A stretch of DNA of 64,000 nucleotides from NCBI GenBank assembly GCA_964521575.1, contig CAZFSR010000001.1, positions 186,001 through 250,000 of the forward strand, in the 5' to 3' direction. Position numbers and translations under genes: made by a program. Below the pieces are notes generated by a model. That model did not search any database. It was not told the DNA's origin and worked only from the letters and a program-made list of their open reading frames with translations. Origin of the DNA: 79-D21 sp964521575. Lineage in GTDB: Bacteria > Synergistota > Synergistia > Synergistales > 79-D21. Below, one piece after another: positions 8,257 to 16,455 of this stretch. Numbering within the stretch: the stretch's first letter is position 1; every line of letters starts with the position of its first letter.

Positions 8257-9015
8257 GTGACCAGGATGAAATTTGAAATCAGCAACCTGAACCTTCACTA
8301 CGGGCCAACCCGGGCCTTGAAGGACGTGGCGGTCGACTTGCCCGAAAACTCCGTCACCGCCTTCATCGGGCCTTCCGGCTGCGGAAAGAGCACCTTCCTG
8401 CGCTGCCTCAACCGGATGAACGACTTCATCCCCGGATGCCGGGTCGAAGGCCGCGTGCTCCTCGACGGAACCGACATCTATGCTCCCGAAACCGACGTCA
8501 TCTCCCTTCGAAGGAGGGTCGGGATGGTCTTCCAGAAACCGAACCCCTTCCCGACGTCCATCTTCGACAACGTCGCCTACGGCCCCCGACTCCACGGGAC
8601 CTCGGACCGGACGGAGCTCGAGGGGATTGTCCGGCAGAGCCTGGAAGGGGCCGCGCTCTGGGACGAGGTCAGCGACAAGCTCTCTTCCCCGGCCCTCTCG
8701 CTTTCGGGCGGGCAGCAGCAGCGCCTCTGCATCGCCCGGGCGATCGCCGTCCAGCCGGAGGTCCTGCTCATGGACGAACCCACCAGCGCGCTGGATCCCA
8801 TGTCAACGGCCCGGATCGAGGAACTCGTCAGGGAATTGAAAACGAAGTACACTGTCATTATCGTGACGCACAACATGCAGCAGGCGGCCCGCATTTCCGA
8901 CCTCACGGCCTTTTTCCTCCTTGGGGAGATGGTCGAGACGGGGCCTACCCAGGACATCTTCACCTCCCCCGCCGACCGGCGGACGGAAGACTATATCACC
9001 GGGCGCTTCGGCTAG
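8257..9015 (+). CDS. pstB: phosphate ABC transporter ATP-binding protein PstB
   Basis: ATPase of the Pst system, 252 residues. Walker A GPSGCGKST is near residue 39, followed by the PstB-specific LRCLNRMND; the signature LSGGQQQRLCIARA and Walker B LLMDEPTSALDP are intact. It starts at GTG 8257 behind AAAGGAG; ATG 8266 is a possible alternative. It energises PstCA and, with PhoU, takes part in signalling to the PhoR kinase. Confidence 0.95.
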   Translation: MTRMKFEISNLNLHYGPTRALKDVAVDLPENSVTAFIGPSGCGKSTFLRCLNRMNDFIPGCRVEGRVLLDGTDIYAPETDVISLRRRVGMVFQKPNPFPTSIFDNVAYGPRLHGTSDRTELEGIVRQSLEGAALWDEVSDKLSSPALSLSGGQQQRLCIARAIAVQPEVLLMDEPTSALDPMSTARIEELVRELKTKYTVIIVTHNMQQAARISDLTAFFLLGEMVETGPTQDIFTSPADRRTEDYITGRFG

Positions 9016-9044
9016 GCGATCCTGGAGGAAGGGAGAAGACGACC

Positions 9045-9734
9045 ATGACCGAGCTGAACGTGAGAAAGACCCAGGACGAGGCCCTCGACCGCATCCGGGA
9101 GCAGCTTCTGAAACTCGGCAACCTTGCCCAGGACGCCATCCGAAAGGCCGTCTGGGCTCTCGAAAAACAGGACGAAACCCTCTCGAAGGAGGTCCTCGAA
9201 GGCGACGACGTGCTGGACGAGCTGGCCTCCGGCATCGAGGAGGGGTGTCTCCTGTTCACGGCCCGTTACCAGCCGGTGGCCCAGGACCTCAGGACCATCT
9301 CGGCCATCAACCGGATGGCCATCGACCTCGAACGGATCGGGGACCTCGGCGTGAGCATCGCCAAGATCACCCGGTTTTTCTTCGGCAAAACCCTCATCAA
9401 GCCCCTCATCGACATCCCCCGAATGGCCGCGATCGTCGAGGAGATGATCGACGGGACGCTGCGGGCCTTCATCAACCGCGACATGGAAGAAGCGAAGCGG
9501 GTCTGCGCCATGGACGACATGCTCGATGACCTGGACCGCCAGATCTTCAACGAACTGCTCCTCCTGATGATCGAGAACCCGCGGGTCATCGAGCAGGCGA
9601 CCCAGCTCGTCCTGGTGTCCCGGGCCCTGGAGCGCGCAGGCGACCACACGACGAACCTCGCCGAGAAGACGATCTACATGGTGACCGGGAAACACGTGAA
9701 AGCCAGCGAATTCAGGCGGAAGCGGGAGGAATAG
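9045..9734 (+). CDS. phoU: phosphate signalling regulator PhoU
   Basis: 229 residues forming two PhoU three-helix repeats. The conserved metal-binding E/DxxxD blocks appear as INRMAIDLERIGDLGVSIAK and, in the second repeat, LVSRALERAGDHTTNLAEK. PhoU couples PstB state to PhoR and represses the Pho response when phosphate is plentiful. The ATG follows GGAGGAAGGGAG. It lies between pstB and the response regulator, the usual order for the system. Confidence 0.93.
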   Translation: MTELNVRKTQDEALDRIREQLLKLGNLAQDAIRKAVWALEKQDETLSKEVLEGDDVLDELASGIEEGCLLFTARYQPVAQDLRTISAINRMAIDLERIGDLGVSIAKITRFFFGKTLIKPLIDIPRMAAIVEEMIDGTLRAFINRDMEEAKRVCAMDDMLDDLDRQIFNELLLLMIENPRVIEQATQLVLVSRALERAGDHTTNLAEKTIYMVTGKHVKASEFRRKREE

Positions 9735-9737
9735 GCC

Positions 9738-10457
9738 TTGGCGGGCGAACGGATCCTGGTCGTCGACGATGAACTCGCGATTTCCGAGCTGGTCTCCGAG
9801 GCGCTCAAAAGACAGGGGTACCGGGTGGATTCGGCCTCGGACGGGGACACCGCCCTCGAGAAGGCCGAAACGACCCTTCCCGACCTCATCCTGCTGGACC
9901 TCATGCTGCCCAAGCTTGACGGCTGGGAGGTCTGCCGCAGGCTCAAGAACCAGCCTTCGACGAAACGCATCCCCATCATGATGCTGACCGCCCGCAGGGA
10001 CGAGAGGGAGGTCATCGCAGGCCTCGAGATCGGGGCGGACGATTACCTGAAAAAGCCGTTCTCCCTGGGTGAACTGGTCGCCCGGGTCAAGGCCCTGCTG
10101 CGTCGTAGCGCACCCGAACAGGCCCACGAGAAGGGGGTCCAGGTCGGGCCCCTGAAAGTGGACTTTGTCAGGGAGGAGGCCTTCCTTTCCGGAAGCCTCC
10201 TTTCCCTCTCCCCAACGGAATACCGGCTGCTGGAAATCCTGGCCCGCCACCCAGGCCGGATGGTGAGCCGCGACGAGCTCCTGGCGAAGGTCTGGGGCTA
10301 CGTGGTGGGAGACACCCGCACAGTGGACGTCCACGTGTTCCGCCTGCGCCGCAAGATCGAGGCGGACCCCGAAAACCCCAAACTGCTCCATACCGTCCGC
10401 GGGCGGGGGTTCCGGCTGGATTGGGAGGAAAACAACCATGAAAACGCTGCGCAGTAG
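9738..10457 (+). CDS. phoB: PhoB/PhoP-type OmpR-family response regulator
   Basis: 239 residues, starting at a TTG three bases after the phoU stop. The receiver domain has acidic residues DD (10-11), the phosphoacceptor Asp54 in LLDLMLPK, Thr84 in MLTA and Lys106 in KKPF. The C-terminal winged helix (about 135-230) has the OmpR/PhoB pattern LSPTEYRLLEIL and TVDVHVFRLRRKIE. It is the likely activator at the Pho-box arrays in this window. The last 20 bp overlap the sensor kinase gene. Confidence 0.92.
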   Translation: MAGERILVVDDELAISELVSEALKRQGYRVDSASDGDTALEKAETTLPDLILLDLMLPKLDGWEVCRRLKNQPSTKRIPIMMLTARRDEREVIAGLEIGADDYLKKPFSLGELVARVKALLRRSAPEQAHEKGVQVGPLKVDFVREEAFLSGSLLSLSPTEYRLLEILARHPGRMVSRDELLAKVWGYVVGDTRTVDVHVFRLRRKIEADPENPKLLHTVRGRGFRLDWEENNHENAAQ

Positions 10458-12180
10458 GATGTTCGCCCTCGTGGCGGCCACGATCCTTCTGGCCCTCGCG
10501 CTGAGCCTCGCTTTCGTCACGGACGTCCTCCAGGACCGCCTCAAGGAACAGGCCAACCGGGAACTTTCCATCCAGACGGCCGCCCTCACGGAGGTCATCC
10601 AGACCCAGGGGCTCGAGGCCGTCTCGATAAACCTTGACGAGTGGCACCGTCTCCTCGGGGGCCGGATCACGATCATCAACGAGAGCGGCCGGGTGCTCCT
10701 GGACAGCCTCACCGACGCCGAGAGCCTGGAAAACCACGGCCGACGGCCCGAAGTGAAGGCCGCCCTGGAGGAAGGGGAAGGACGCGACGTCCGCTTCAGC
10801 CGCAGCGTCAACACGAACATGATGTACCTGGCCCGAAGGGCTCGGACCCCAGAAGGGAACGACCTGATCGTCCGGACCGCCTACCCGATGTCCTACCTGG
10901 AAGGAATCGTCTCGGCCGCAAGGAACCGGCTCATGATGGGACTGGCCCTGGCCGCCGGGATCGCCTTCCTGATCGGGGGCATCTTTCTCCGGGGAATCGC
11001 CCGCCCGATCTCCCGCCTGACGCAGGCCGCAACCCGGCTCCAGCAGGGGGAAGCCGCGGCCTTTCCCATGGACGGCACCGAGGAGGTGCGGACCCTTTCG
11101 AGGGCTCTGCAACAGATGGCCGAGCGCCTCCAATCCTCCATGCAGGAAACCCTGAAGGAAAAAACCACCCTGCGGGCCCTGCTCGAATCCCTGCCCGTGG
11201 CGGTCCTCGTGGTGGACAGCAAGGGCAATGTCGTCTACGCGAACCAGGCCCTGGCAGGCTTTCTTCGGGAACAGCCCGGACGGATCGAGGGACTGCCCGT
11301 CGAGGGGACCCTGAAGGCTCCCGAGCTGACCGGCCTGATCGAGAAGGCCCGCGCCGGCCAGGCCGGGCAGGTTTCCTTCATCCTCCGCGAGAAGGAGGAG
11401 CGGTTCATCAACGCACAGGCGGCCCCCACGCCCTACGGGACGGTGGCGGTGCTCTCCGACCTGACGGAGCGCCACCGCATGGAAGAGGCGAAAAGCGCCT
11501 TCGTGGCCGACGCGAGCCACGAGCTCCAGACGCCGCTCACCGTGATCCGGACGGCCACCGAGCTGTTGCTGGACCCCTCTCTCTCCGAGGAGGAAAGGCA
11601 GCGCTTCCTGTCACGGATCGTCGAACAGCAGGAAAGGATGACCGCCCTGGTGGAGGACCTGCTCCTGCTTTCCCGCCTGGAATCCGGGGTTCCCGTGGAA
11701 CGGACCGAGAACGTGGACCTGTCCCCTCTCCTGGCGTCCCTGGTGGAAGGCGCCCGGCTTGCTCCCGAAGCCGGGAAGATCCAGTGGGAGGTGTCCCTCC
11801 CCCGGTGCGCCGAAACCCGCGGGCGGCTCGAGGAATTGCGGAGAGCCTTCGGCAACCTCATCGACAACGCGGCAAAATACACGCTCCGCCGTTTCGGGGA
11901 CGAAGTCGGCGGGAAGATCCGGGTTTCCCTCGAGCGGAAGGACGACGGCTGGCTTTTCTCCATCCAGGACAACGGCGTAGGCATCCCTCCTGCCATGATC
12001 GACCGCATCTTCGACCGCTTCCAGCGGGCAGAAGCCCACAGGAGCCGCAACGGGGACGAAAAGGGCGGCTACGGCCTGGGCCTTTCCATCGCTCGCCGAG
12101 TGGCCGAGAGCCACAAGGGCTGGATCCGGGTGGAAAGCCCAGGCGAAGGGGCGAAGTTTTCTCTCTGGCTGCCCGGCTAA
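10438..12180 (+). CDS. phoR: PhoR-type sensor histidine kinase
   Basis: 580 residues: a first transmembrane helix (about 8-28), an extracytoplasmic domain (30-160), a second helix (165-186), HAMP (187-238), PAS (245-345), HisKA with phosphoacceptor His361 in SHELQTPLT, and a HATPase domain with NLIDNAAKY and DNGVGIPP motifs. The large sensor domain makes it the long, PhoR/WalK-like form rather than the short E. coli type. It overlaps phoB and is the last regulatory gene of the operon. The partner is clear from context; the signal probably comes through PstB/PhoU. Confidence 0.9.
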   Translation: MKTLRSRMFALVAATILLALALSLAFVTDVLQDRLKEQANRELSIQTAALTEVIQTQGLEAVSINLDEWHRLLGGRITIINESGRVLLDSLTDAESLENHGRRPEVKAALEEGEGRDVRFSRSVNTNMMYLARRARTPEGNDLIVRTAYPMSYLEGIVSAARNRLMMGLALAAGIAFLIGGIFLRGIARPISRLTQAATRLQQGEAAAFPMDGTEEVRTLSRALQQMAERLQSSMQETLKEKTTLRALLESLPVAVLVVDSKGNVVYANQALAGFLREQPGRIEGLPVEGTLKAPELTGLIEKARAGQAGQVSFILREKEERFINAQAAPTPYGTVAVLSDLTERHRMEEAKSAFVADASHELQTPLTVIRTATELLLDPSLSEEERQRFLSRIVEQQERMTALVEDLLLLSRLESGVPVERTENVDLSPLLASLVEGARLAPEAGKIQWEVSLPRCAETRGRLEELRRAFGNLIDNAAKYTLRRFGDEVGGKIRVSLERKDDGWLFSIQDNGVGIPPAMIDRIFDRFQRAEAHRSRNGDEKGGYGLGLSIARRVAESHKGWIRVESPGEGAKFSLWLPG

Positions 12181-12257
12181 ACCGCACGGGCGGCAGGGGT
12201 CCCGATTCGGCTTCGGGAGCCCGCCGCCCGTTTTACCGCTCCAGGGGGGGTGAAGAC

Positions 12258-12932
12258 TTGCCTGGCCTGAAGCTGTTGCGCCTCCTTTTCGTTCTTTTAC
12301 TGGCGGCTTTCCTCGCGACAGGGCTTCCATTCCGGGGAACGGCAATCGCCGCCGCCGAGGATCCCTTCGACGCCGCGGTCCACGTAGCCCTCGGCCAAAT
12401 GGGCTGCAGCGGCCGCGACCTTCTCGCCTGGGGAGACGAAATCCCCGGTTCCTGCCTCTTGACCTTCTGGGCCTGGCCGCCGGAGAAACAGCGGCAGGCC
12501 GCTGCGGTCGCCCTGCACATCAGGAGGGTCAACCCCTCCGTCACCCCGCGCGCCTGCTGGCGGATGGGGGCGGCGTTTACCCTGGCCTCGGTGCGTTTTG
12601 GCGTTCCTCTCGACCTGGCGGTGGCCGTGGCACGGGCGGAGAGCGGCTTCAACCCCGCTGCGAAAAGCAGGGCGGGGGCCACCGGCGTGATGCAGGTGAT
12701 GCCCGGCCTCCACCACAACCTCCTGGCCCTGCGCTTCGGGGCTCCCGAGAAGTGGAGCCTCGTGGACCCCGAGAAGGCCATCCTGGCCGGAAGTTTCCTC
12801 CTCGCAGGCTACCTCCGGGAGGAAGGAACCCTGGAGGGAGCCCTGTCGCGATACCTCGGCACCTTCGACGCGACCTACCGGGACCGCGTGGAGCGGTACC
12901 GCGGGGAAGCCGCGTCGGTGTATGCCCGCTAG
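12258..12932 (+). CDS. secreted lytic transglycosylase-like protein
   Basis: 224 residues from TTG 12258 behind a G-rich ribosome site. An N-terminal signal/anchor covers about residues 5-32. The SLT domain has the catalytic glutamate at about 128 in ARAESGFNP, followed by GATGVMQVMP, which matches soluble lytic transglycosylases that cleave peptidoglycan to 1,6-anhydro products. A paralogue is encoded at 16456-17154; both share the WPxEKQ block ahead of the catalytic domain. It follows phoR by 77 bp and may be read through from the pho operon. Confidence 0.8.
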   Translation: MPGLKLLRLLFVLLLAAFLATGLPFRGTAIAAAEDPFDAAVHVALGQMGCSGRDLLAWGDEIPGSCLLTFWAWPPEKQRQAAAVALHIRRVNPSVTPRACWRMGAAFTLASVRFGVPLDLAVAVARAESGFNPAAKSRAGATGVMQVMPGLHHNLLALRFGAPEKWSLVDPEKAILAGSFLLAGYLREEGTLEGALSRYLGTFDATYRDRVERYRGEAASVYAR

Positions 12933-12935
12933 TCC

Positions 12936-12979
12936 TTCACAACCCCGTTAAATCCTTGCAACGGTTGGGTTTCACCTCC
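12936..12979 (+). promoter_or_regulatory. weak Pho-box-like array before agt
   Basis: Units start 11 bp apart at 12936 (TTCACAACCCC), 12947 (GTTAAATCCTT), 12958 (GCAACGGTTGG) and 12969 (GTTTCACCTCC). The spacing equals that of the pstS array but base agreement is weaker and no -10 sits at the expected distance. A further CTGTCAT occurs at 12999. I treat it as a possible PhoB site only. Confidence 0.35.
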
Positions 12980-13046
12980 TTCCCCCGCGCCGGCCGACCT
13001 GTCATTCTTTTCGCAGGAACCTGACAACGATAGGGAGGTGCCCGGT

Positions 13047-14075
13047 TTGAAGATCTGTATTGCCACGGACGCCTGGATCCCCCAGGTCAACGGGGTCGTG
13101 AGGACCCTCACGGAAACGGAACAGCGCCTCAGGATCGCGGGGAACGAGGTGTTCATGCTGACCCCGGACAAGTTTGCCACCGTCCCGTGCCCGACCTACC
13201 GTGAAATCCGGCTGGCCTGGAACCTTTGGGACGTCGACCGGCTCCTGCGGGACTTCCGGCCCGACGCCGTCCATATCGCGACGGAAGGTCCCATCGGGTT
13301 CTCCGTCCGGGCCTGGTGCCTGAAGGAAGGTTTTCCCTTCACGACCTCGTTCACGACCCGGTTCCCGGAATATGTCCACTCCCGCTGCGGATTTCCCTCC
13401 GAGCTGCTCTACAACGGCCTGCGCTGGTTCCACCTCCCCTCCTCGGGCGTGATGGTCGCCACGGCATCCCTCCGGGACGAGCTGCGGGAACGCGGCTTCA
13501 GGAACCTCGTCCGCTGGTCCAGGGGCGTGGATACGACCCTCTTCCGCCCGGCGGAAGCGAGGCCGGCTGCCCGGACCCGACCGGTCTTCCTCTACGTGGG
13601 CCGGGTCGCGGTGGAGAAAAACCTTCCCGCCTTCCTGGACCTGGACCTCCCCGGGACAAAGAGGGTCGTGGGCTCGGGGCCGGACCTGGAAAACCTCCGC
13701 AGGGACTATCCGGGCGTGGAATTCCCCGGTGCCCTCGAAGGAGAAAGGCTCGCCCTCGCTTACGCCGACGCGGATGTCTTCGTTTTTCCCAGCCGGACCG
13801 ACACCTTCGGGATCGTCATGCTGGAGGCCCTGGCCAGCGGGACACCGGTCGCCGCCTACCCCGTCACCGGGCCCCGCGACATCCTTCGCCAGGGCGTCAC
13901 CGGCATCATGGACCCGGACCTCCGCAAGGCCTGCCTCCTTGCGCTCCGGCTCGACCGCGCGGCATGCCGGCAGGACGCCCTGCTCTGGTCCTGGGAGCGC
14001 TGCACCGCCCAATTCACGGAAAACCTGCACCCACGCTTCCGCGCACCCGTTCACGATCCTGTCGGATGCCTGTAA
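13047..14075 (+). CDS. agt: Agt-like GT4 glycosyltransferase (predicted glycolipid synthase)
   Basis: 342 residues from TTG 13047; the GTG at 13038 is part of the AGGGAGGTG ribosome site, so the TTG is preferred. The N-terminal ATDAWIPQVNGVVRTL and the HIATEGPIGFSVRAW block are characteristic of the GT4 branch that contains Agt, the phosphate-starvation glycosyltransferase of alphaproteobacteria that puts glucose or glucuronate on diacylglycerol. The donor-site DTFGIVMLEALASGTPV is near residue 250. Its last codons overlap a Pho-box array for the next gene. With the PlcP-like gene nearby, a role in replacing phospholipids by glycolipids is the best inference; sugar specificity is unknown. Confidence 0.72.
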   Translation: MKICIATDAWIPQVNGVVRTLTETEQRLRIAGNEVFMLTPDKFATVPCPTYREIRLAWNLWDVDRLLRDFRPDAVHIATEGPIGFSVRAWCLKEGFPFTTSFTTRFPEYVHSRCGFPSELLYNGLRWFHLPSSGVMVATASLRDELRERGFRNLVRWSRGVDTTLFRPAEARPAARTRPVFLYVGRVAVEKNLPAFLDLDLPGTKRVVGSGPDLENLRRDYPGVEFPGALEGERLALAYADADVFVFPSRTDTFGIVMLEALASGTPVAAYPVTGPRDILRQGVTGIMDPDLRKACLLALRLDRAACRQDALLWSWERCTAQFTENLHPRFRAPVHDPVGCL

Positions 14076-14103
14076 AACCCCTGTAAGGTCCGAAGGATTA
14101 AAC
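14050..14103 (+). promoter_or_regulatory. Pho box array overlapping the agt 3' end
   Basis: Units begin at 14059 (CTGTCGGATGC), 14070 (CTGTAAAACCC) and 14081 (CTGTAAGGTCC), exactly 11 bp apart, with TTCA at 14050 as a weaker fourth. Counted on the GT of each unit, TTAAAC at 14098-14103 lies 15 bp after the last unit, the same geometry as TATACT in the pstS promoter. Two units are inside the final agt codons and the agt stop. It should drive the GT28 and PlcP-like genes. Confidence 0.7.
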
Positions 14104-14151
14104 TCCCGGCGACAAGGCTTTTTTCATCCTTCAGATCCGGGAGGAATCCGC

Positions 14152-15297
14152 TTGAAACCAGTCCTTTTAGCCTACTCGGGCCCCGGCCAGGGCCACCGGA
14201 TGGCCGCGATGGCCCTGCGGGAGGCCTTCCTGAGAGAAAAGGCCCCCGTCGTCTGCCTGGATACCCTCACGACCGCGCTGCCGCTCTTTCGCTTTCTCTA
14301 CGCCGGCCTTTACCGCGTGATGGCCCGGCACGCCCACACGGCCTGCGAGCAGGTTTACCGGATCACCGACCGAACGCGCCAGGGAAGCCCCATGATCCGG
14401 GCGATCGACTGGTGGAGCCGCCAGAACACGACGGCATTCCAGGCCCTGGCCAGGAGCCTCGCCCCCGAGACGGCCGTTTGCACCCACTTCCTTCCCATGG
14501 CCCTCCTGTCCCTCATGAGGGAACGGGGAGAATTCAGCGGGCAAATCCACGTCGCCATCACGGATTACGATCTCCACGGCTTCTGGGTCGACCCCGGCGT
14601 GGACCGCTACTACGCCGCCTCCGTCCAGGTGAGGGACCGCCTTGCCGCAAAAGGGATCCCCGACTCCCGGATCGCCATCACCGGGATCCCGGTCAGGGAA
14701 AGCTTCGCACGACTGGCCCTGGCCCCGCGCCGCAAGGGGAACCCGCTGCCCCTCCAGGTCCTTTTCCTGGCCCATTCCATTTCAGGGGAAACCAGCCTGG
14801 AGATCATCGACCGCCTGGAAGACCTGGGGATGCCGGTGAGACTGACAGTCGTGGGCGACAAGAACCTCCGGGGAAACCGGCAAAACGGGGATACCGCCTG
14901 GCATGACAGGGTCACGGACCTGTCTTCTCTCATGGCCGCCTCCGACCTGCTCGTCACCAAGCCGGGGGGACTCGTCTGCTCGGAAGCCCTGGTAGCCGGG
15001 CTTCCGATGCTTTTCACCTCGCCCATCCCCATGCAGGAAACCTTGAACGCGCTCTACCTCCAGGGACAGGGGACGGGAATCCTCTGCGCTTCCCCGGGGG
15101 AAATCGCGGGGCATGTCCGCCAGTTCCTGCGTGAGCCTGAAATCCTGCGGCGGATGGGACACGCCTGCCAGAGAATGTCCTCCCCCGGAGCCGCCGCTGA
15201 AATCGCCAGGGGGGCCCTCGGCCTCAAGGCAAGACACCGCGAGTGGGAAGGCGCGGCCGTGGGCAGGCGGGACCCCCTGCCCACGGGGAGGGCTTAA
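14152..15297 (+). CDS. GT28 monogalactosyldiacylglycerol synthase-like glycosyltransferase
   Basis: 381 residues from TTG 14152, behind GGGAGGA. The N-terminal YSGPGQGHRMAA is the lipid/acceptor loop of MGDG synthases and processive diacylglycerol glycosyltransferases (family GT28). The donor-binding loop LLVTKPGGLVCSEALVAGLP is near residues 264-283. Such enzymes transfer galactose or glucose from a UDP-sugar to diacylglycerol at the inner membrane. It is preceded by a Pho-box array and stops two bases before the PlcP-like gene, which would make its acceptor. UDP-galactose could come from the GalE encoded at 17151-18134. Confidence 0.78.
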   Translation: MKPVLLAYSGPGQGHRMAAMALREAFLREKAPVVCLDTLTTALPLFRFLYAGLYRVMARHAHTACEQVYRITDRTRQGSPMIRAIDWWSRQNTTAFQALARSLAPETAVCTHFLPMALLSLMRERGEFSGQIHVAITDYDLHGFWVDPGVDRYYAASVQVRDRLAAKGIPDSRIAITGIPVRESFARLALAPRRKGNPLPLQVLFLAHSISGETSLEIIDRLEDLGMPVRLTVVGDKNLRGNRQNGDTAWHDRVTDLSSLMAASDLLVTKPGGLVCSEALVAGLPMLFTSPIPMQETLNALYLQGQGTGILCASPGEIAGHVRQFLREPEILRRMGHACQRMSSPGAAAEIARGALGLKARHREWEGAAVGRRDPLPTGRA

Positions 15298-15299
15298 CC

Positions 15300-16181
15300 A
15301 TGCTGTCGGTCAGGGCCGCCTTCCTGTCCGACCTTCACCTCGGATCCCGCTGGTGCAGGGCCAGGGAACTTTCCGCATTCCTGGATTTCCTGGAGTGCGA
15401 AACGCTCTACCTCGTCGGCGACATCGTCGACGGATGGTCGCTGAAGCGAAAGTTCAGCTGGCCGTCCAGCCACACGGATGTCCTGGGGAAGATCCTCGAC
15501 ATGGCCCGCAGGAGCCGGGTCGTTTACGTCACGGGAAATCACGACGCCTTCATGGACGACTTTGCCGGGAGGAAGATCGGCAACATCGAGATTCGCCTGT
15601 CTGCCATCCACGAGACCCGGCTCGGCGTCCGCTTCGCCGTCTTCCACGGGGACGAGGTGGACCGGGTGACCTCCGCCCAGCCCTGGCTGGCCCGTGTCGG
15701 CGATCTCGCCTACTCGGCCGCTCTCTGGGCCAACCGAGGCGTCAACGCCCTGAGGAAGGCCGCGGGCCTCGAGTATCGATCCTTTTCCCAGGGCCTCAAG
15801 CATCGGGTGAAGGAAGCCGTCAACTACGTCAGCGGCTTCGAGAACAAGCTTGCCGATGAAGCGCGCCGGCTGGAAACCGACGGGGTCATCTGCGGCCATA
15901 TCCACAAGGCCGCCTGGCGCGAGTTCCGGGGAAAGACCCTTTACGGCAACTGCGGGGACTGGGTGGAAAGCTGCTCGAGCCTGGTCGAGCACCATGACGG
16001 GAAAATGGAAGTGCTCGATTGGGAGGCCATCCGCGAGACAATCGGGGTCCCGGTGGTGACACGCCGCGGGGAGATGGTTTTCCGGTTTCCGCTCACGGAC
16101 CCTTCTCCTTTATGGAACCCTTCCCTGCCCGGCGTTTTCCGGGATCCCGCGGAAACCCCGGGTCTTTTCGAGCCGCGATGA
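15300..16181 (+). CDS. plcP: PlcP-type metallophosphoesterase (predicted phospholipase C)
   Basis: 293 residues. Calcineurin-fold metal ligands are Asp11 and His13 (SDLHLG), Asp41 (VGDIVDGW), Asn80-His81-Asp82 (TGNHD), His116 (FHGDE), and His200/His202 (CGHIHKA). The LYLVGDIVDGWSLKR and DWVESCSSLVEHHDG blocks match PlcP of Sinorhizobium meliloti, which hydrolyses phosphatidylcholine and other phospholipids to diacylglycerol under phosphate limitation; the family is often mislabelled as UDP-2,3-diacylglucosamine hydrolase. The ATG begins two bases after the GT28 stop, so synthesis is coupled. An LpxH-like role is the alternative, but the glycosyltransferase and Pho-box context favours PlcP. 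Confidence 0.78.
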   Translation: MLSVRAAFLSDLHLGSRWCRARELSAFLDFLECETLYLVGDIVDGWSLKRKFSWPSSHTDVLGKILDMARRSRVVYVTGNHDAFMDDFAGRKIGNIEIRLSAIHETRLGVRFAVFHGDEVDRVTSAQPWLARVGDLAYSAALWANRGVNALRKAAGLEYRSFSQGLKHRVKEAVNYVSGFENKLADEARRLETDGVICGHIHKAAWREFRGKTLYGNCGDWVESCSSLVEHHDGKMEVLDWEAIRETIGVPVVTRRGEMVFRFPLTDPSPLWNPSLPGVFRDPAETPGLFEPR

Positions 16182-16363
16182 TGGAAACACCAACAGCGGG
16201 CCTCCTGTGCCGGCAAAGGGCCTTGCTTGAAAACTCTTTAAATTAACTTTTGTTCCTTCGGAAAAGAAAGGCTTCACGCCTTCCTCTCCCATGAGCACAG
16301 CCCTGGACACACCCCTAAACCCATTTCACTGCTCAGTTTTCTTTTAACATTGTAGAGCAATGC
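16182..16363. other. intergenic segment after plcP
   Basis: No open reading frame of note. A weak hairpin AAGGC/GCCTT at 16268-16282 without a T-run is the only structure I see; it could mark the end of the pho-lipid transcript. The AT content rises towards the promoter at 16364. Confidence 0.4.
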
Positions 16364-16391
16364 TTGCGCCACTTTTCCCTTTCGGTATAAT
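16364..16391 (+). promoter_or_regulatory. sigma70-type promoter of the second transglycosylase
   Basis: TTGCGC at 16364-16369 and a consensus TATAAT at 16386-16391 are separated by 16 bp. The next gene starts 64 bp downstream of the -10. Confidence 0.7.
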
Positions 16392-16455
16392 GGGCCAATT
16401 CGCAAGGGGAGATTTAAAACCCCTATAAAGTAGCCCCAGGAAGGGAGGAAACTTC

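Noticed and set aside
9045..9734. Longer PhoU protein starting near 8436
   Set aside because: The extra upstream residues are out-of-frame pstB sequence; the ATG at 9045 has a strong ribosome site and gives the family length.
13038..13046. GTG at 13038 as start of the Agt-like gene
   Set aside because: It is part of the AGGGAGGTG ribosome site; the TTG at 13047 has proper spacing and gives the family N terminus.
15261..15282. GGGCAGG/CCTGCCC hairpin near the end of the GT28 gene as a terminator
   Set aside because: It lies inside coding sequence, lacks a T-run, and the plcP ATG follows the GT28 stop by two bases.
15300..16181. LpxH-type UDP-2,3-diacylglucosamine hydrolase
   Set aside because: The fold is the same and databases often use that name, but DWVESCSSLVEHHDG and the Pho-linked glycosyltransferases fit PlcP better. 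Phylogeny could still reverse this.
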